Counted from the stretch's first letter, positions 1 to 6,200 are shown. The stretch: 9,731 nucleotides of DNA from JACRGC01 sp035288785 (GCA_035288785.1 DATDZF010000066.1:1-9731); one strand, 5' to 3'. Numbers and translations are program-made. The notes: generated from the letters alone by a model not told the origin.

Positions 1-1
1 A

Positions 2-43
2 TTGATTGTGGTGGTGCTGAATTTTGCGCTTTCCAATATTTAG
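2..43 (+). CDS. Possible C-terminal end of an upstream gene (partial)
   Basis: The frame starting at base 2 is open from the window edge and ends at TAG (41-43). It encodes a hydrophobic tail, LIVVVLNFALSNI, that would suit the last membrane segment of a protein. A hairpin with a T-tract follows at once, as expected after a plus-strand gene. Only 13 codons are visible, and another frame is open a little further, so this is a weak call with no assignable function. Confidence 0.25.
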   Translation: MIVVVLNFALSNI

Positions 44-79
44 GATGGCCGGGGGACGCGCCCATCCCGGCTTATTTTT
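43..79 (+). terminator. Hairpin plus T-tract after the upstream gene
   Basis: GCCGGG (48-53) pairs with CCCGGC (66-71), and an alternative stem GGATGG/CCATCC (43-48/62-67) overlaps it. TTATTTTT follows. The T-tract is on the plus strand, so it would end transcription coming from the left edge. It faces head-on against rps8e, which also ends here. Confidence 0.4.
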
Positions 80-471
80 CAAATTAGAACGGCATTCACA
101 ACTCCGTGCTGCGAAGGCCTGCTCGTCACGCGCGCTTTCCCAAGCTCCGTTTCGAGGATGGCTCCCTTTGTGATCGTGTTCTCGCTGGCATAGTGGCGGT
201 TGTCGGGGCTTTGCGCAACGTTGGTTATCTTGACCTTTTTGATTTTGCCGTCCTTTTGGACCACATTTGCATAGATCGCCGCCTTCATCTTAACTTTCAT
301 ATTCGCGCCCTTCCCCCGTTGGACTTCCCTTACTTCCTTGTCCGATTCCTTTTCCAGCCTCGGCCTTGCAAAAAAGCCGCCGTAGTTCGCGAGGATCTTG
401 TCCCTCGTTGAGCGCTTTTTGGCGCCAGTGCCGGAGTTCTTGGTTTTGAATGTCGCGTGATATTGCACCAT
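79..471 (-). CDS. rps8e: 30S ribosomal protein eS8 (S8e)
   Basis: This encodes a 130-residue basic protein of the small ribosomal subunit, present in archaea and eukaryotes but not bacteria. The second half carries the family signature almost intact: AIYANVV, KKVKITNV, then ENTITKGAILETELGKARVTSRP and the terminal HGVVNAVLI. Length matches the usual 125-130 residues. The N-terminal third is Lys/Arg rich and more divergent (MVQYHATFKTKNSGTGAKKR). The ATG at 471 lies about 8 nt downstream of the start expected from an AT-rich element at 500-508, which suggests a very short leader. It is divergent from cgi121. The identification is firm. Confidence 0.95.
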   Translation of the reverse strand: MVQYHATFKTKNSGTGAKKRSTRDKILANYGGFFARPRLEKESDKEVREVQRGKGANMKVKMKAAIYANVVQKDGKIKKVKITNVAQSPDNRHYASENTITKGAILETELGKARVTSRPSQHGVVNAVLI

Positions 472-497
472 ATTTCAACACCCTTAATGCTAGGAAA

Positions 498-510
498 CAT
501 TTAATATTTC
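498..510. promoter_or_regulatory. Shared TATA-like element between rps8e and cgi121
   Basis: The near-symmetric AT stretch TTTAATATT (500-508) is the only TATA-like sequence in the 57-bp divergent gap. Read rightwards it sits about 25 bp before the cgi121 ATG (529). Read leftwards it is about 33 bp before the rps8e ATG (471). One element may drive both genes, with a leaderless cgi121 and a nearly leaderless rps8e. A GGAGGG at 511-516 could instead be a ribosome binding site for cgi121, 12 nt from its ATG. Confidence 0.5.
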
Positions 511-528
511 GGAGGGAGTTTTGGAAGC

Positions 529-981
529 ATGGTTCATTTTTGCTTCCTTAAAACCCGCCTTAGAAATGAGGAGATAATTAGCGCCATCAAGGATTATAAA
601 GCTATATCCATAAGGCCGGAATTGGCTAGCCTGAAGGGGTTCATCGGGTTTTGCTTCCAGAAGGCGGAGGAGGATTTTGTAAGGAAGGAAAACGTCGCAA
701 AGGATTTTGCAATTGAATGGCTATGCCGGATTGCCTGCACGCGCAACATCGGGAAAGCAGTTGAATTTTGCTTGCGGGAAGGGGAGGTTGCAGGGATTGC
801 CAGTAAAATAAAAATACCAAAACGCATAATCGATGCGGTCGGGACGGGGGTAAAATTTCCAAATTCCAGGAAAGCGTTGATGGGCCTGCGGACGGACTAT
901 GCAATACCTGCCGGCGTCAATAAAAATCTCAAATTTGAAAATATCCTTAAGGAGAAATGCATTGTGGCGTTCCTCGAATGA
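529..981 (+). CDS. cgi121: KEOPS complex subunit Cgi121
   Basis: Cgi121 (human TPRKB) binds the Bud32 kinase in KEOPS, which installs threonylcarbamoyl at A37 of ANN-decoding tRNAs; in archaea Cgi121 recruits tRNA. The 150-residue length is typical. The pattern fits from memory: a variable N-terminal strand (MVHFCFLKTRLRNEEIISAI), a central helix ending AIEWLCRIACTRNIGKAVEF (61-80), which matches the family's 'LVRASGQRQIxEAI' segment, and a C-terminal ALMGLR...FENILKEKCIVAFLE, equivalent to 'EKIALIEL'. The six cysteines (5, 42, 66, 70, 81, 144) are more than expected. Other KEOPS genes are not in the window. The assignment rests on pattern memory, not alignment. Confidence 0.75.
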   Translation: MVHFCFLKTRLRNEEIISAIKDYKAISIRPELASLKGFIGFCFQKAEEDFVRKENVAKDFAIEWLCRIACTRNIGKAVEFCLREGEVAGIASKIKIPKRIIDAVGTGVKFPNSRKALMGLRTDYAIPAGVNKNLKFENILKEKCIVAFLE

Positions 982-1049
982 ATGGCGGTCCCGGCCAGGG
1001 ATATGGCAGCCGGACAAAGGAAATCAAAATGCCGCACTGGTAAGAAAGA

Positions 1050-1074
1050 CCGGGTAATTCCGGAAATTTTTCCC
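1050..1074 (+). terminator. Small hairpin and T5 downstream of cgi121
   Basis: CCGG (1050-1053) and CCGG (1060-1063) form a 4-bp stem over GTAATT, followed by AAATTTTT (1064-1071). This is 70-90 bp after the cgi121 stop and before the tfe promoter, a sensible place for termination. The stem is short, so support is modest. Confidence 0.4.
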
Positions 1075-1143
1075 TCTAGAAAATGCGAATTTCGCGTGAA
1101 AAGCCAATTCATACCCTTATTATGGTATACGAGCATAAATTGC

Positions 1144-1158
1144 AAAAGGAATATATAT
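1144..1158 (+). promoter_or_regulatory. BRE/TATA promoter of tfe, leaderless start
   Basis: The purine-rich AAAAGGA (1144-1150) directly precedes TATATAT (1152-1158), the normal BRE-TATA arrangement. The TATA centre is about 26 bp before the ATG at 1181, so transcription should begin at or next to the start codon. No Shine-Dalgarno sequence precedes that ATG, in agreement with a leaderless mRNA. Confidence 0.7.
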
Positions 1159-1180
1159 TTTCTCTGAGTAAGGATCCATT

Positions 1181-1750
1181 ATGCGCAAAGTGCCCAGACG
1201 ACCCAAAGGGCCTGACTTCGTCAGATACCTACACGAATTCGTGCTTGAGAGCATCGGCAACAAGGGTTTGCAAATATTGCTCTGCATGGGCGAGGGCGCA
1301 ACTGACGAACTGATAGAGCAGAAGACCAGGCTTAAAATTGCGGAAATACGCTCGATCCTCAACCACCTCCACTCCTACGGGTTCGTGGAATACACGCGGG
1401 AAAAGAACATGCAAAACGGCTGGTTCACCTACACATGGAAGGTCAACATGGATCGTGCGATGCAGAATTTCCTGATGATAAAAAAGAAGGAGGTGGAGAA
1501 GCTGAAAACGGGGCTTGAGGCCAATGAGGGCGCGGTGCTCTACAAATGCAGGAAGGGCTGCGCAAACCTCCACTTCGATAATGCGATGGACAATAAGTTC
1601 AGGTGCCCGACATGCAACTCCGACCTCAAGTACCTCGACTCGAAGGATGAGCTGAAACGGGCGGAAGTGCGCATCAAGACAATTGAAAAGATCCTCTCGG
1701 TTCGGGGGGAGATGCCAGTTGCGGAAAGGTTCGTGCGCACCTCGTATTAA
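1181..1750 (+). CDS. tfe: Transcription initiation factor E, alpha subunit (TFE)
   Basis: TFE is the archaeal homologue of TFIIE-alpha; it binds RNA polymerase near the clamp and helps open the promoter. The 189 residues show both family domains. Residues 10-95 form a winged helix (ATDELIEQKTRLKIAEIRSILNHLHSYGFVEY, then a wing ending GWFTYTWKV). Residues 120-150 form a zinc ribbon with Cys123, Cys127, Cys142 and Cys145 (CRKGC...CPTC). A Lys/Glu-rich helix links them. Length is normal and all four zinc ligands are present. The N-terminus starts with a short basic segment (MRKVPRRPKG). The start is set by the leaderless promoter 26 bp upstream. The assignment is firm. Confidence 0.93.
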   Translation: MRKVPRRPKGPDFVRYLHEFVLESIGNKGLQILLCMGEGATDELIEQKTRLKIAEIRSILNHLHSYGFVEYTREKNMQNGWFTYTWKVNMDRAMQNFLMIKKKEVEKLKTGLEANEGAVLYKCRKGCANLHFDNAMDNKFRCPTCNSDLKYLDSKDELKRAEVRIKTIEKILSVRGEMPVAERFVRTSY

Positions 1751-1875
1751 GAGACTGATTCAAGCCCGGGGAGGCGCATTTATTGGGCAAATTGAAAGCG
1801 AGGGCATCACGCCCCACAATAAATCGGAATACTCCCATAAAGCTTAAGCATTGCCGATTTCCGAGCAAACCGAAC

Positions 1876-1886
1876 CGTTTTTAATC
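1876..1886 (+). promoter_or_regulatory. TATA-like box for the initiator tRNA gene
   Basis: TTTTTAAT (1878-1885) lies about 30 bp upstream of the first tRNA base (1914). The spacing fits a transcript that starts a few bases before the mature 5' end and is trimmed by RNase P. No alternative AT-rich element is closer. Confidence 0.5.
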
Positions 1887-1958
1887 GAATTCTTGCATAA
1901 CTATTCTCCTTATAGCGGGGTAGGGTAGCCAGGAGTGCCCGCTGGGCTCATAACCCGG

Positions 1959-1989
1959 AGAGGGGAAAGCTTGCTTTCTTCTCGGGGAA
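1959..1989 (+). other. Predicted tRNA intron 1 (31 nt, variable region)
   Basis: The insert begins after the anticodon stem, at position 43/44. A 10-bp stem, 1960-1969 with 1974-1983 (two G:U pairs), closes a CTTG loop. CCC 1954-1956 pairs with GGG 1984-1986, giving three of the four central BHB pairs, with bulges GG^A and AA^A. No outer helix is visible, so this is a relaxed motif. AGA occurs at both 1959-1961 and 1990-1992, so cuts at 43/44, 44/45, 45/46 or 46/47 give the same mature sequence; only 43/44 gives a plausible central helix. Confidence 0.75.
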
Positions 1990-2005
1990 AGACCGGTGGT
2001 TCAAA

Positions 2006-2030
2006 ACGCCTCAACGTGTAGGCGTGAAAG
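2006..2030 (+). other. Predicted tRNA intron 2 (25 nt, T-loop, complete BHB)
   Basis: A full bulge-helix-bulge is visible. The outer helix is the T-stem itself (1995-1999/2032-2036). The central helix is TTCA 2000-2003 with TGAA 2025-2028. The bulges are AA^A (2004-2006) and AG^T (2029-2031), each cut after the second base. The inner helix is CGCCT 2007-2011 with AGGCG 2020-2024. Exact excision restores TTCAAAT, with the intron at 59/60. This is textbook geometry for the archaeal splicing endonuclease. Confidence 0.88.
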
Positions 2031-2044
2031 TCCACCCTCCGCTA

Positions 2045-2057
2045 TTTTTTTCTTTTT
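2045..2057 (+). terminator. Oligo-T terminator of the tRNA gene
   Basis: Seven T (2045-2051), one C and five T follow the discriminator base with no gap. This is the typical archaeal oligo-T termination signal, and it also shows that CCA is not encoded. Confidence 0.75.
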
Positions 2058-2128
2058 CCAAAACAGCACAAGCGCACGCCCGGCTGGTTAGGAAAATTGC
2101 TCCTGATTTGCAATCCAAATTTACATGC

Positions 2129-3610
2129 TCACTTCGAAGGCGCCGTCGTGAACTCCTGGCAGGTGCTGTACGCAGGCCGTATTGTAAAGCGCCTCTTGGG
2201 CTCGTTTTTTTCCGTCAGGATAACCTCATTGCCAACGACCTCGAGCCTTAGCGAGGGATCAGAAAATAGGCTCATATCGCCTTCGTTTTCGGACTGCAAA
2301 GCGTAGCCCTTGCCGTTCTTTGGGAAATCAGGAAGCTGCTTTAGAATCTCATCCTTCAGGACTGATGGCTCCGTGTCAAAGACGAACAGGACGCTGTTTG
2401 GCACAAACGGGCTTTGGGTAACGGTTTTCATCACCGCATTTACAATGAGCCGCTTGACCTCATCGCGCTGCTTTGAGAGGGGGATGTAAATGACCTTGCC
2501 CATCCCGTCCTTCCAGGGCGCAGCAAGCTCCTCTGAAATGTTCTTGCCAAAAAGCATCGGATTGGTTTTCTGCAGCACGGATATCACCCTCACCGCACGC
2601 AGGATGATGAACCGGGGGAATTCCTTGGTTTCCTTGAACGCATTCAGCTCTGCGATGAGGTCGCCAAGGACCGAAAGCTTTTCGCGCTTCTCGTCGTAGA
2701 CCTTCTTCACGAGAACGGCTATATCCGCCTTCTCGAGGGAAAAGGATGAGAGGAAAAGGTCCGAGCCGATGAGGCTCAGGTCTACGAAGAGGCCCTTGCC
2801 CAGCTCGAATTGCTTTAGCTGGAAGCCAATTGGCATTGGCTTCATGGAAAATTTTTCAAACTCATCCTTGCTCTTGTTTGGGATAGTGAGCCCCGCGAAT
2901 GCGTTCTGCGAATCGAACACCACAACAGGCATGCTGTTGATGAGCACGTTTTCCGCAAGGATGTGGAGGATGTGGAGGCGCTTTTCCCTCCCATCTCCAA
3001 GAACAACAGATGAGAAGATGGATTTCAGCGGGACCTCGACCTTCTGGCCCTCGCGGTCGATCCCCAAAATGACCTTCGCTGCCTGTGGCGAGCGGCCATC
3101 ATGCATCTCCCGCATGAGGACGCCCTTCTTTGAGAATGAAAGGATTGAGACTGGATCGCCAAGGAGGTTTTGGATCTCGTCTTCCGTGCCGGATTTGAGC
3201 TCGCGCGCCTTCACTTCGGTGGTGCTCTCAAGCCCCCTCTTCGTTATTTTAAGCAGTGCATCCAGCTCCTCATATTGCTTGGCAACCTCATTGGAAAGCT
3301 CCGCTTCCGAATATGGGATGAACGCGGGCGTCGAATCCAAGATGAGGTACTTGAAGCGGCTTTCACGGGTAATTTTCTCGACTAGGGTCATTTCGCGCTT
3401 TTGCTGGAGCAGGAAATTTGAGATGTCCCCCTCCGCGATGAGCGCGCGCCTTTCAAGGACGAGCACCCCCGTAATCTCATCGTCCTTCTTTTCGAACAGC
3501 GCAATGAGCAGCACCTTTTCGGGATTCTGGTAAATTTGGACCGGATAGCTTCCCCACGTCGCCGAAACTATCCGCTTCCACGGCCCGTGGGCTAGGTCAA
3601 GGTCTGCCAT
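2129..3610 (-). CDS. HerA-like (DUF87-type) ATPase-fold protein with eroded Walker A
   Basis: This is a 493-residue protein. Residues 194-245 read PLKSIFSSVVLGDGREKRLH, then ILAENVL, then PVVVFDSQNAFAGL. That is the arrangement of HerA/VirB4-clade ATPases: strand, P-loop, helix, then 'PVVVFDPxxxF'. At the P-loop, residues 204-211 are LGDGREKR: the Lys (210) survives, but the Gly before it is Glu and the Ser/Thr after it is Arg, so classical ATP-phosphate binding is unlikely. A later LFVFDTEPSV (408-417) may be a decayed Walker B. Residues 1-130 are a separate domain ending in a charged helix (about 102-140). There are no membrane segments. It converges on the tRNA gene and stands alone. HerA homology is inferred from pattern; the function is unknown and may be structural or regulatory. 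Confidence 0.5.
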   Translation of the reverse strand: MADLDLAHGPWKRIVSATWGSYPVQIYQNPEKVLLIALFEKKDDEITGVLVLERRALIAEGDISNFLLQQKREMTLVEKITRESRFKYLILDSTPAFIPYSEAELSNEVAKQYEELDALLKITKRGLESTTEVKARELKSGTEDEIQNLLGDPVSILSFSKKGVLMREMHDGRSPQAAKVILGIDREGQKVEVPLKSIFSSVVLGDGREKRLHILHILAENVLINSMPVVVFDSQNAFAGLTIPNKSKDEFEKFSMKPMPIGFQLKQFELGKGLFVDLSLIGSDLFLSSFSLEKADIAVLVKKVYDEKREKLSVLGDLIAELNAFKETKEFPRFIILRAVRVISVLQKTNPMLFGKNISEELAAPWKDGMGKVIYIPLSKQRDEVKRLIVNAVMKTVTQSPFVPNSVLFVFDTEPSVLKDEILKQLPDFPKNGKGYALQSENEGDMSLFSDPSLRLEVVGNEVILTEKNEPKRRFTIRPAYSTCQEFTTAPSK

Positions 3611-3642
3611 ATTGCATCATGGCTATTAGTAGCTCTCTTGAG

Positions 3643-3656
3643 CTTTTTAAAAGTAA
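3643..3656 (-). promoter_or_regulatory. TATA-like box for the HerA-like gene
   Basis: On the minus strand CTTTTAAAAAG (about 3645-3655) is the clearest TATA-like sequence upstream of the ATG at 3610. It predicts a start near 3624 and a leader of about 14 nt. No Shine-Dalgarno sequence is evident before the ATG. Confidence 0.45.
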
Positions 3657-3748
3657 CCAACCGGAAAATGCGGAAACAATTGTTAAAAACGGAGTTGATT
3701 GCGAAGGGAATAGGGGCTAAGGCCCATAAAATTTTCAGAATCGGTGGA

Positions 3749-3778
3749 TTAAAAAAAATAAAAAAAGGAAAAAGACAA
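3749..3778 (-). terminator. U-rich terminator of the SWIB-like small gene
   Basis: On the minus strand, starting about 20 nt after the stop codon at 3798, the sequence is CTTTTTCCTTTTTTATTTTTTT (plus-strand A-runs at 3750-3776). Serial U-tracts of this kind are the usual archaeal stop signal. Confidence 0.6.
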
Positions 3779-3797
3779 TGAAGCGCATTCAAAGCAC

Positions 3798-3950
3798 TTA
3801 CATCTTCATCAAGCCTTTCCTCTTGACGAATGCCCAGATCTTCTTGGTCATCTCAGAAGGCGAGATAGGTGCGCCGCCGAACACATCCTCGAGGCTGCTG
3901 TCCTGTCCCTTGAAGGAAATCTTCATTCCTCCGAACGCTTTTCTTGCCAT
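3798..3950 (-). CDS. Small 50-residue protein with SWIB-like C-terminal half
   Basis: A short complete gene: ATG at 3950, TAA at 3798. The protein begins MARKAFGGMKISFKGQDSSL and ends PSEMTKKIWAFVKRKGLMKM. The second half resembles the core of the SWIB/MDM2 fold ('lsRtevvkklWeYIKknnLqd'), with the Trp, Lys and aliphatic spacing kept, but at 50 residues it is shorter than a normal 70-80-residue SWIB domain. A good ribosome binding site, GGGGTGA, ends 5 nt before the ATG. A TATA-like TTTATTAA (4004-4011, minus) lies upstream and a strong U-tract follows. These flanking signals argue strongly that it is a gene. The SWIB relation is a pattern judgement; a chromatin or DNA-linked role would be speculation. 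Confidence 0.7.
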   Translation of the reverse strand: MARKAFGGMKISFKGQDSSLEDVFGGAPISPSEMTKKIWAFVKRKGLMKM

Positions 3951-4003
3951 GCTTGTCACCCCGTTTCCCCTCTAAAAATAGTAAAATTAGGAGGGAGGGG
4001 GGG

Positions 4004-4011
4004 TTAATAAA
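4004..4011 (-). promoter_or_regulatory. TATA-like box upstream of the SWIB-like gene
   Basis: TTTATTAA on the minus strand predicts a start near 3983 and a leader of about 33 nt that includes the GGGGTGA ribosome binding site. A second AT-rich candidate, CTATTTTTAG (about 3972-3981), would instead put the start at the ATG, beyond that site, so it is less likely. Confidence 0.4.
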
Positions 4012-4124
4012 GGTATCGCTTTTTACGAGCTAAATACGAGGGAAAAAATGGTTTTTAATTGATGATTGACGAAAATCCCCTCGCAAAACCTGAAAATGCT
4101 GAAAGGAGGATGCTATCATCGCAT

Positions 4125-4145
4125 CTATTTTTGGGAAAAAAATAG
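4125..4145 (-). terminator. Hairpin/U7 terminator after fttA
   Basis: CTATTTTT (4125-4132) and AAAAATAG (4138-4145) are inverted repeats. On the minus strand this reads as a run of seven U about 50 nt after the fttA stop codon. The U-tract is probably the working part. The rest of 3951-4195 shows only the signals listed for the neighbouring small gene. Confidence 0.55.
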
Positions 4146-4195
4146 ACCGAACGGTAGCGCTTGGTTAGGGCATGGTCAGAGCAAAATGACGCACA

Positions 4196-6091
4196 TCACT
4201 TCAACCGCATCGAATCCAGAACCTGCGGCGCCCGGCTTTCCACGTGGAGCATCTTCCCAATAGTCCGCGCAAGGTCCTCGCACTTGCTTTCCTCGCCGTG
4301 GAGCATGAAGAACTTGGAGGGGCGGGGCTTGATTGCGCGCGCGAAGTTGATCAGCTGAGTGCGGTCGGAGTGGCCCGAAAAGCCATCAACGTTCGCGACC
4401 TTGAGGTTCACCTTGAGCGAATCCAACTTGTTGTTGTTGAGGATCGGCACCTCCTTTTCCCCATTCAGCAATTTCCTTCCAAGGCTCATGGGCGCCTGGT
4501 ACCCGACAAACATGAGCGCGTTCTTGGGATCTCCGGCCATCAATTTCAGGAATTCGACCGAAGGGCCGCCCGAAAGCATTCCCGAAGTGGCAACGATTAT
4601 CGCAGGATCATTGTCCTCCACGATGCTCTTGCGGTCCATCCCAATTGCGCTTCTGAAAATTGGCTTGTCAAAGGGAGAGTCGTTTTGGAGGATGCGCCTT
4701 TGGACATCCCGGCGCAGGTATTCGGGATACACCGTGTGGATCGCGGAAGCCTCGCGCACCATCCCATCGATGTAAATTGGCACATCGTCATTGCGCATGT
4801 ATTTTTCCATTATGAGCATTATTTCCTGCGCCCTTCCAACTGCCAGCACGGGGATCAAAACCTTGCCCCTGTTCGCAATGGTCTCCCGGATCACGTTCAC
4901 GAGCTTTTGCTCGCTCTCCTCAAGCCGGGGCTTCACGTCCGATGCGCCGCCGTAGGTGGATTCCATCAGTATCGAATCCACGCGGGGGAACCTTATGTCC
5001 GCCTGGTCGAATAGGTTTGTGCGCCCGAACTTCAAATCGCCGGTGTAGACTACGTTGTGGAGGCCATCCCCGATATGCAGATGGATCATCGCACTTCCAA
5101 GGATGTGTCCGGCATTGTGGAAGGTGAACCTGATTTTGGGCGTTATGTCCGTGACCTCCCCGAATTTCCTGACGATCACATGGTTAAGTGTTTTCTTGAT
5201 GTCCTTTTCGGAATAGGGCGGGGTTTTGCCGTCCTGCGCCATCACGTTAATGCAGTCCTGCTGGAGCAGCACCATCAAATCGCGGGTAGGGGGCGTGCAA
5301 TAGGTGGGGCCGTCATAGCCGTATGCGTAAAGGTAGGGCAGGAATCCCTGGTGGTCAAGATGGGCATGGGTAATTATGACCGCATCAATCTGATCGAGCT
5401 GGAGGCCCATCGCGTTAAGGTACGGGTAGTTCTTGCTGTTGTCGGAAGTATCAACGTTAAGGCCCACATCCATGAGGATGTTGCTGTTGTTTGTCTGCAG
5501 GAGGATGCAGCTCCTTCCTACTTCCTTGAAGCCCCCAAGGGCGGTGATTTTCACCCATTCGGGGTTCGCCTCATCCTGGAGCATCTTTTTCCCAAGGGTA
5601 TTGAGGAATTTCTTGCGCTCCTCGGAGGTGTTGAGCATTGAGGCGCGGATGGCCTTTTCGACCTCTGAGGGGGAAGTTGGGGCACGCAGTACTTTGGGGC
5701 TCCAGGCGGTCTCGAGGATTATGCTCTTGAGCACCATCCCGTTTTTCCCGATCACAACGCCGGGCTTCATCGCTTCAATTACGACTTCATTGAATGTGGC
5801 ATCGAATTTTATCTCAGTAACTCCGGCATCCTTGGGGATAAGCTGCTTGAGTACCTCCATTGCCTTCTCTGGCGGCATCAGCACAGATGAATCGCTCCTA
5901 AGAAGAACCTTTTTCCGGATATGGGATGCGATGCGGGTGATGAGGTTCTCATCGCTTGTGAAGGCGCGCATGTTCTTGAGGTATAGCACCACCTGCGGGC
6001 CCTCAATTTCTATCCGGGTGAGGTCGCACTCCTTGGGGAGCACTTCCTCGACCTTGTCCTGCAGCTCTTTTAGATGATTATTCGTAGCCAT
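4196..6091 (-). CDS. fttA: FttA/aCPSF1: KH-domain beta-CASP ribonuclease, transcription termination factor
   Basis: This is the archaeal homologue of CPSF73. It cleaves nascent RNA at U-rich 3' ends and drives transcription termination. The 631 residues have the standard order. N-terminal KH domains occupy about 1-140, with a GxxG loop in GVVIGKNG (111-118). The metallo-beta-lactamase core has THAHLDH (241-247, zinc ligands His242, His244, Asp246, His247), NAGHILGSA (His329) and GDLKFGRT (Asp352). The beta-CASP region starts at ESTYGG (Glu377), continues IPVLAVGRAQE (413-423) and GHSD (His574), and closes with MLHGE (His598). All catalytic residues are present and length is normal. It lies 109 bp downstream of psmB, separated by a U6 tract and its own TATA-like TTTTTACG, so it is probably a separate unit. 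Confidence 0.97.
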   Translation of the reverse strand: MATNNHLKELQDKVEEVLPKECDLTRIEIEGPQVVLYLKNMRAFTSDENLITRIASHIRKKVLLRSDSSVLMPPEKAMEVLKQLIPKDAGVTEIKFDATFNEVVIEAMKPGVVIGKNGMVLKSIILETAWSPKVLRAPTSPSEVEKAIRASMLNTSEERKKFLNTLGKKMLQDEANPEWVKITALGGFKEVGRSCILLQTNNSNILMDVGLNVDTSDNSKNYPYLNAMGLQLDQIDAVIITHAHLDHQGFLPYLYAYGYDGPTYCTPPTRDLMVLLQQDCINVMAQDGKTPPYSEKDIKKTLNHVIVRKFGEVTDITPKIRFTFHNAGHILGSAMIHLHIGDGLHNVVYTGDLKFGRTNLFDQADIRFPRVDSILMESTYGGASDVKPRLEESEQKLVNVIRETIANRGKVLIPVLAVGRAQEIMLIMEKYMRNDDVPIYIDGMVREASAIHTVYPEYLRRDVQRRILQNDSPFDKPIFRSAIGMDRKSIVEDNDPAIIVATSGMLSGGPSVEFLKLMAGDPKNALMFVGYQAPMSLGRKLLNGEKEVPILNNNKLDSLKVNLKVANVDGFSGHSDRTQLINFARAIKPRPSKFFMLHGEESKCEDLARTIGKMLHVESRAPQVLDSMRLK

Positions 6092-6129
6092 ATTCCCTAT
6101 ACCCCTATAACAGCGGATGTCCAGACAAC

Positions 6130-6172
6130 GTAAAAACCCGTCCTTTGCCTAGCGATGTGCTCCCTGAAAAAA
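6130..6172 (-). promoter_or_regulatory. psmB-fttA spacer: U6 tract and fttA TATA-like box
   Basis: Reading the minus strand, the 109-bp spacer first has CCGTTTTTTCAG (U6, 6167-6172), a probable end for the psmB transcript. It then has GGGTTTTTACG (about 6130-6138), a TATA-like box predicting a start near 6108. The fttA leader would then contain AGGGGTATAGGG just before the ATG at 6091. Confidence 0.4.
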
Positions 6173-6200
6173 CGGAACCCCAAATGAGATTTGTTGCATT

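Larger units (their letters stand above)
1914..2044 (+). tRNA. Initiator tRNA-Met (CAU) with two non-canonical introns
   Basis: The 5' acceptor AGCGGGG (1914-1920) pairs with CTCCGCT (2037-2043), with A2044 as discriminator. A1:U72 and three G:C pairs closing the anticodon stem (GGG 1944-1946 / CCC 1954-1956) are initiator hallmarks. D-arm 1923-1940; anticodon loop CTCATAA 1947-1953 with CAT at 1949-1951; T-stem GGTGG 1995-1999 / CCACC 2032-2036. The anticodon loop is uninterrupted. The variable region is 36 nt instead of 5, and the T-loop 32 nt instead of 7. Removing 1959-1989 and 2006-2030 leaves a 75-nt tRNA with variable loop AGACC and T-loop TTCAAAT, like known archaeal initiators. CCA is not encoded. 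Position 21 is T rather than the usual A. A T7 tract follows directly. Confidence 0.92.

Noticed and set aside
982..1167. Plus-strand open frame of 61 codons after cgi121
   Set aside because: It starts right after the cgi121 stop, but contains a terminator-like hairpin and the tfe promoter, has no recognisable domain and a random-looking composition.
1778..1824. Imperfect inverted repeat ATTTATTGGGC / GCCC-CAC-AATAAAT after tfe
   Set aside because: A 3-nt bulge and a 22-nt loop, with no T-tract; a competing GGGC/GCCC hairpin exists. Too weak to call a terminator.
1954..1994. Long extra arm (class II variable arm) in the tRNA instead of an intron
   Set aside because: Methionine tRNAs do not have long variable arms, and the BHB-like pairing plus restored AGACC loop favour an intron.
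2769..3533. Long plus-strand frame (254 codons) opposite the HerA-like gene
   Set aside because: Ser/Arg-rich composition typical of an antisense shadow; the minus-strand gene has the coherent protein and flanking signals.
4066..4263. Plus-strand frame with GGAGG at 4105-4109 between the SWIB-like gene and fttA
   Set aside because: The GGAGG is inside the frame, or 1 nt before a later ATG; the frame runs into antisense of fttA and crosses the fttA terminator.
4244..5641. Long plus-strand frames opposite fttA
   Set aside because: They are antisense to a fully conserved FttA and show no domain of their own.
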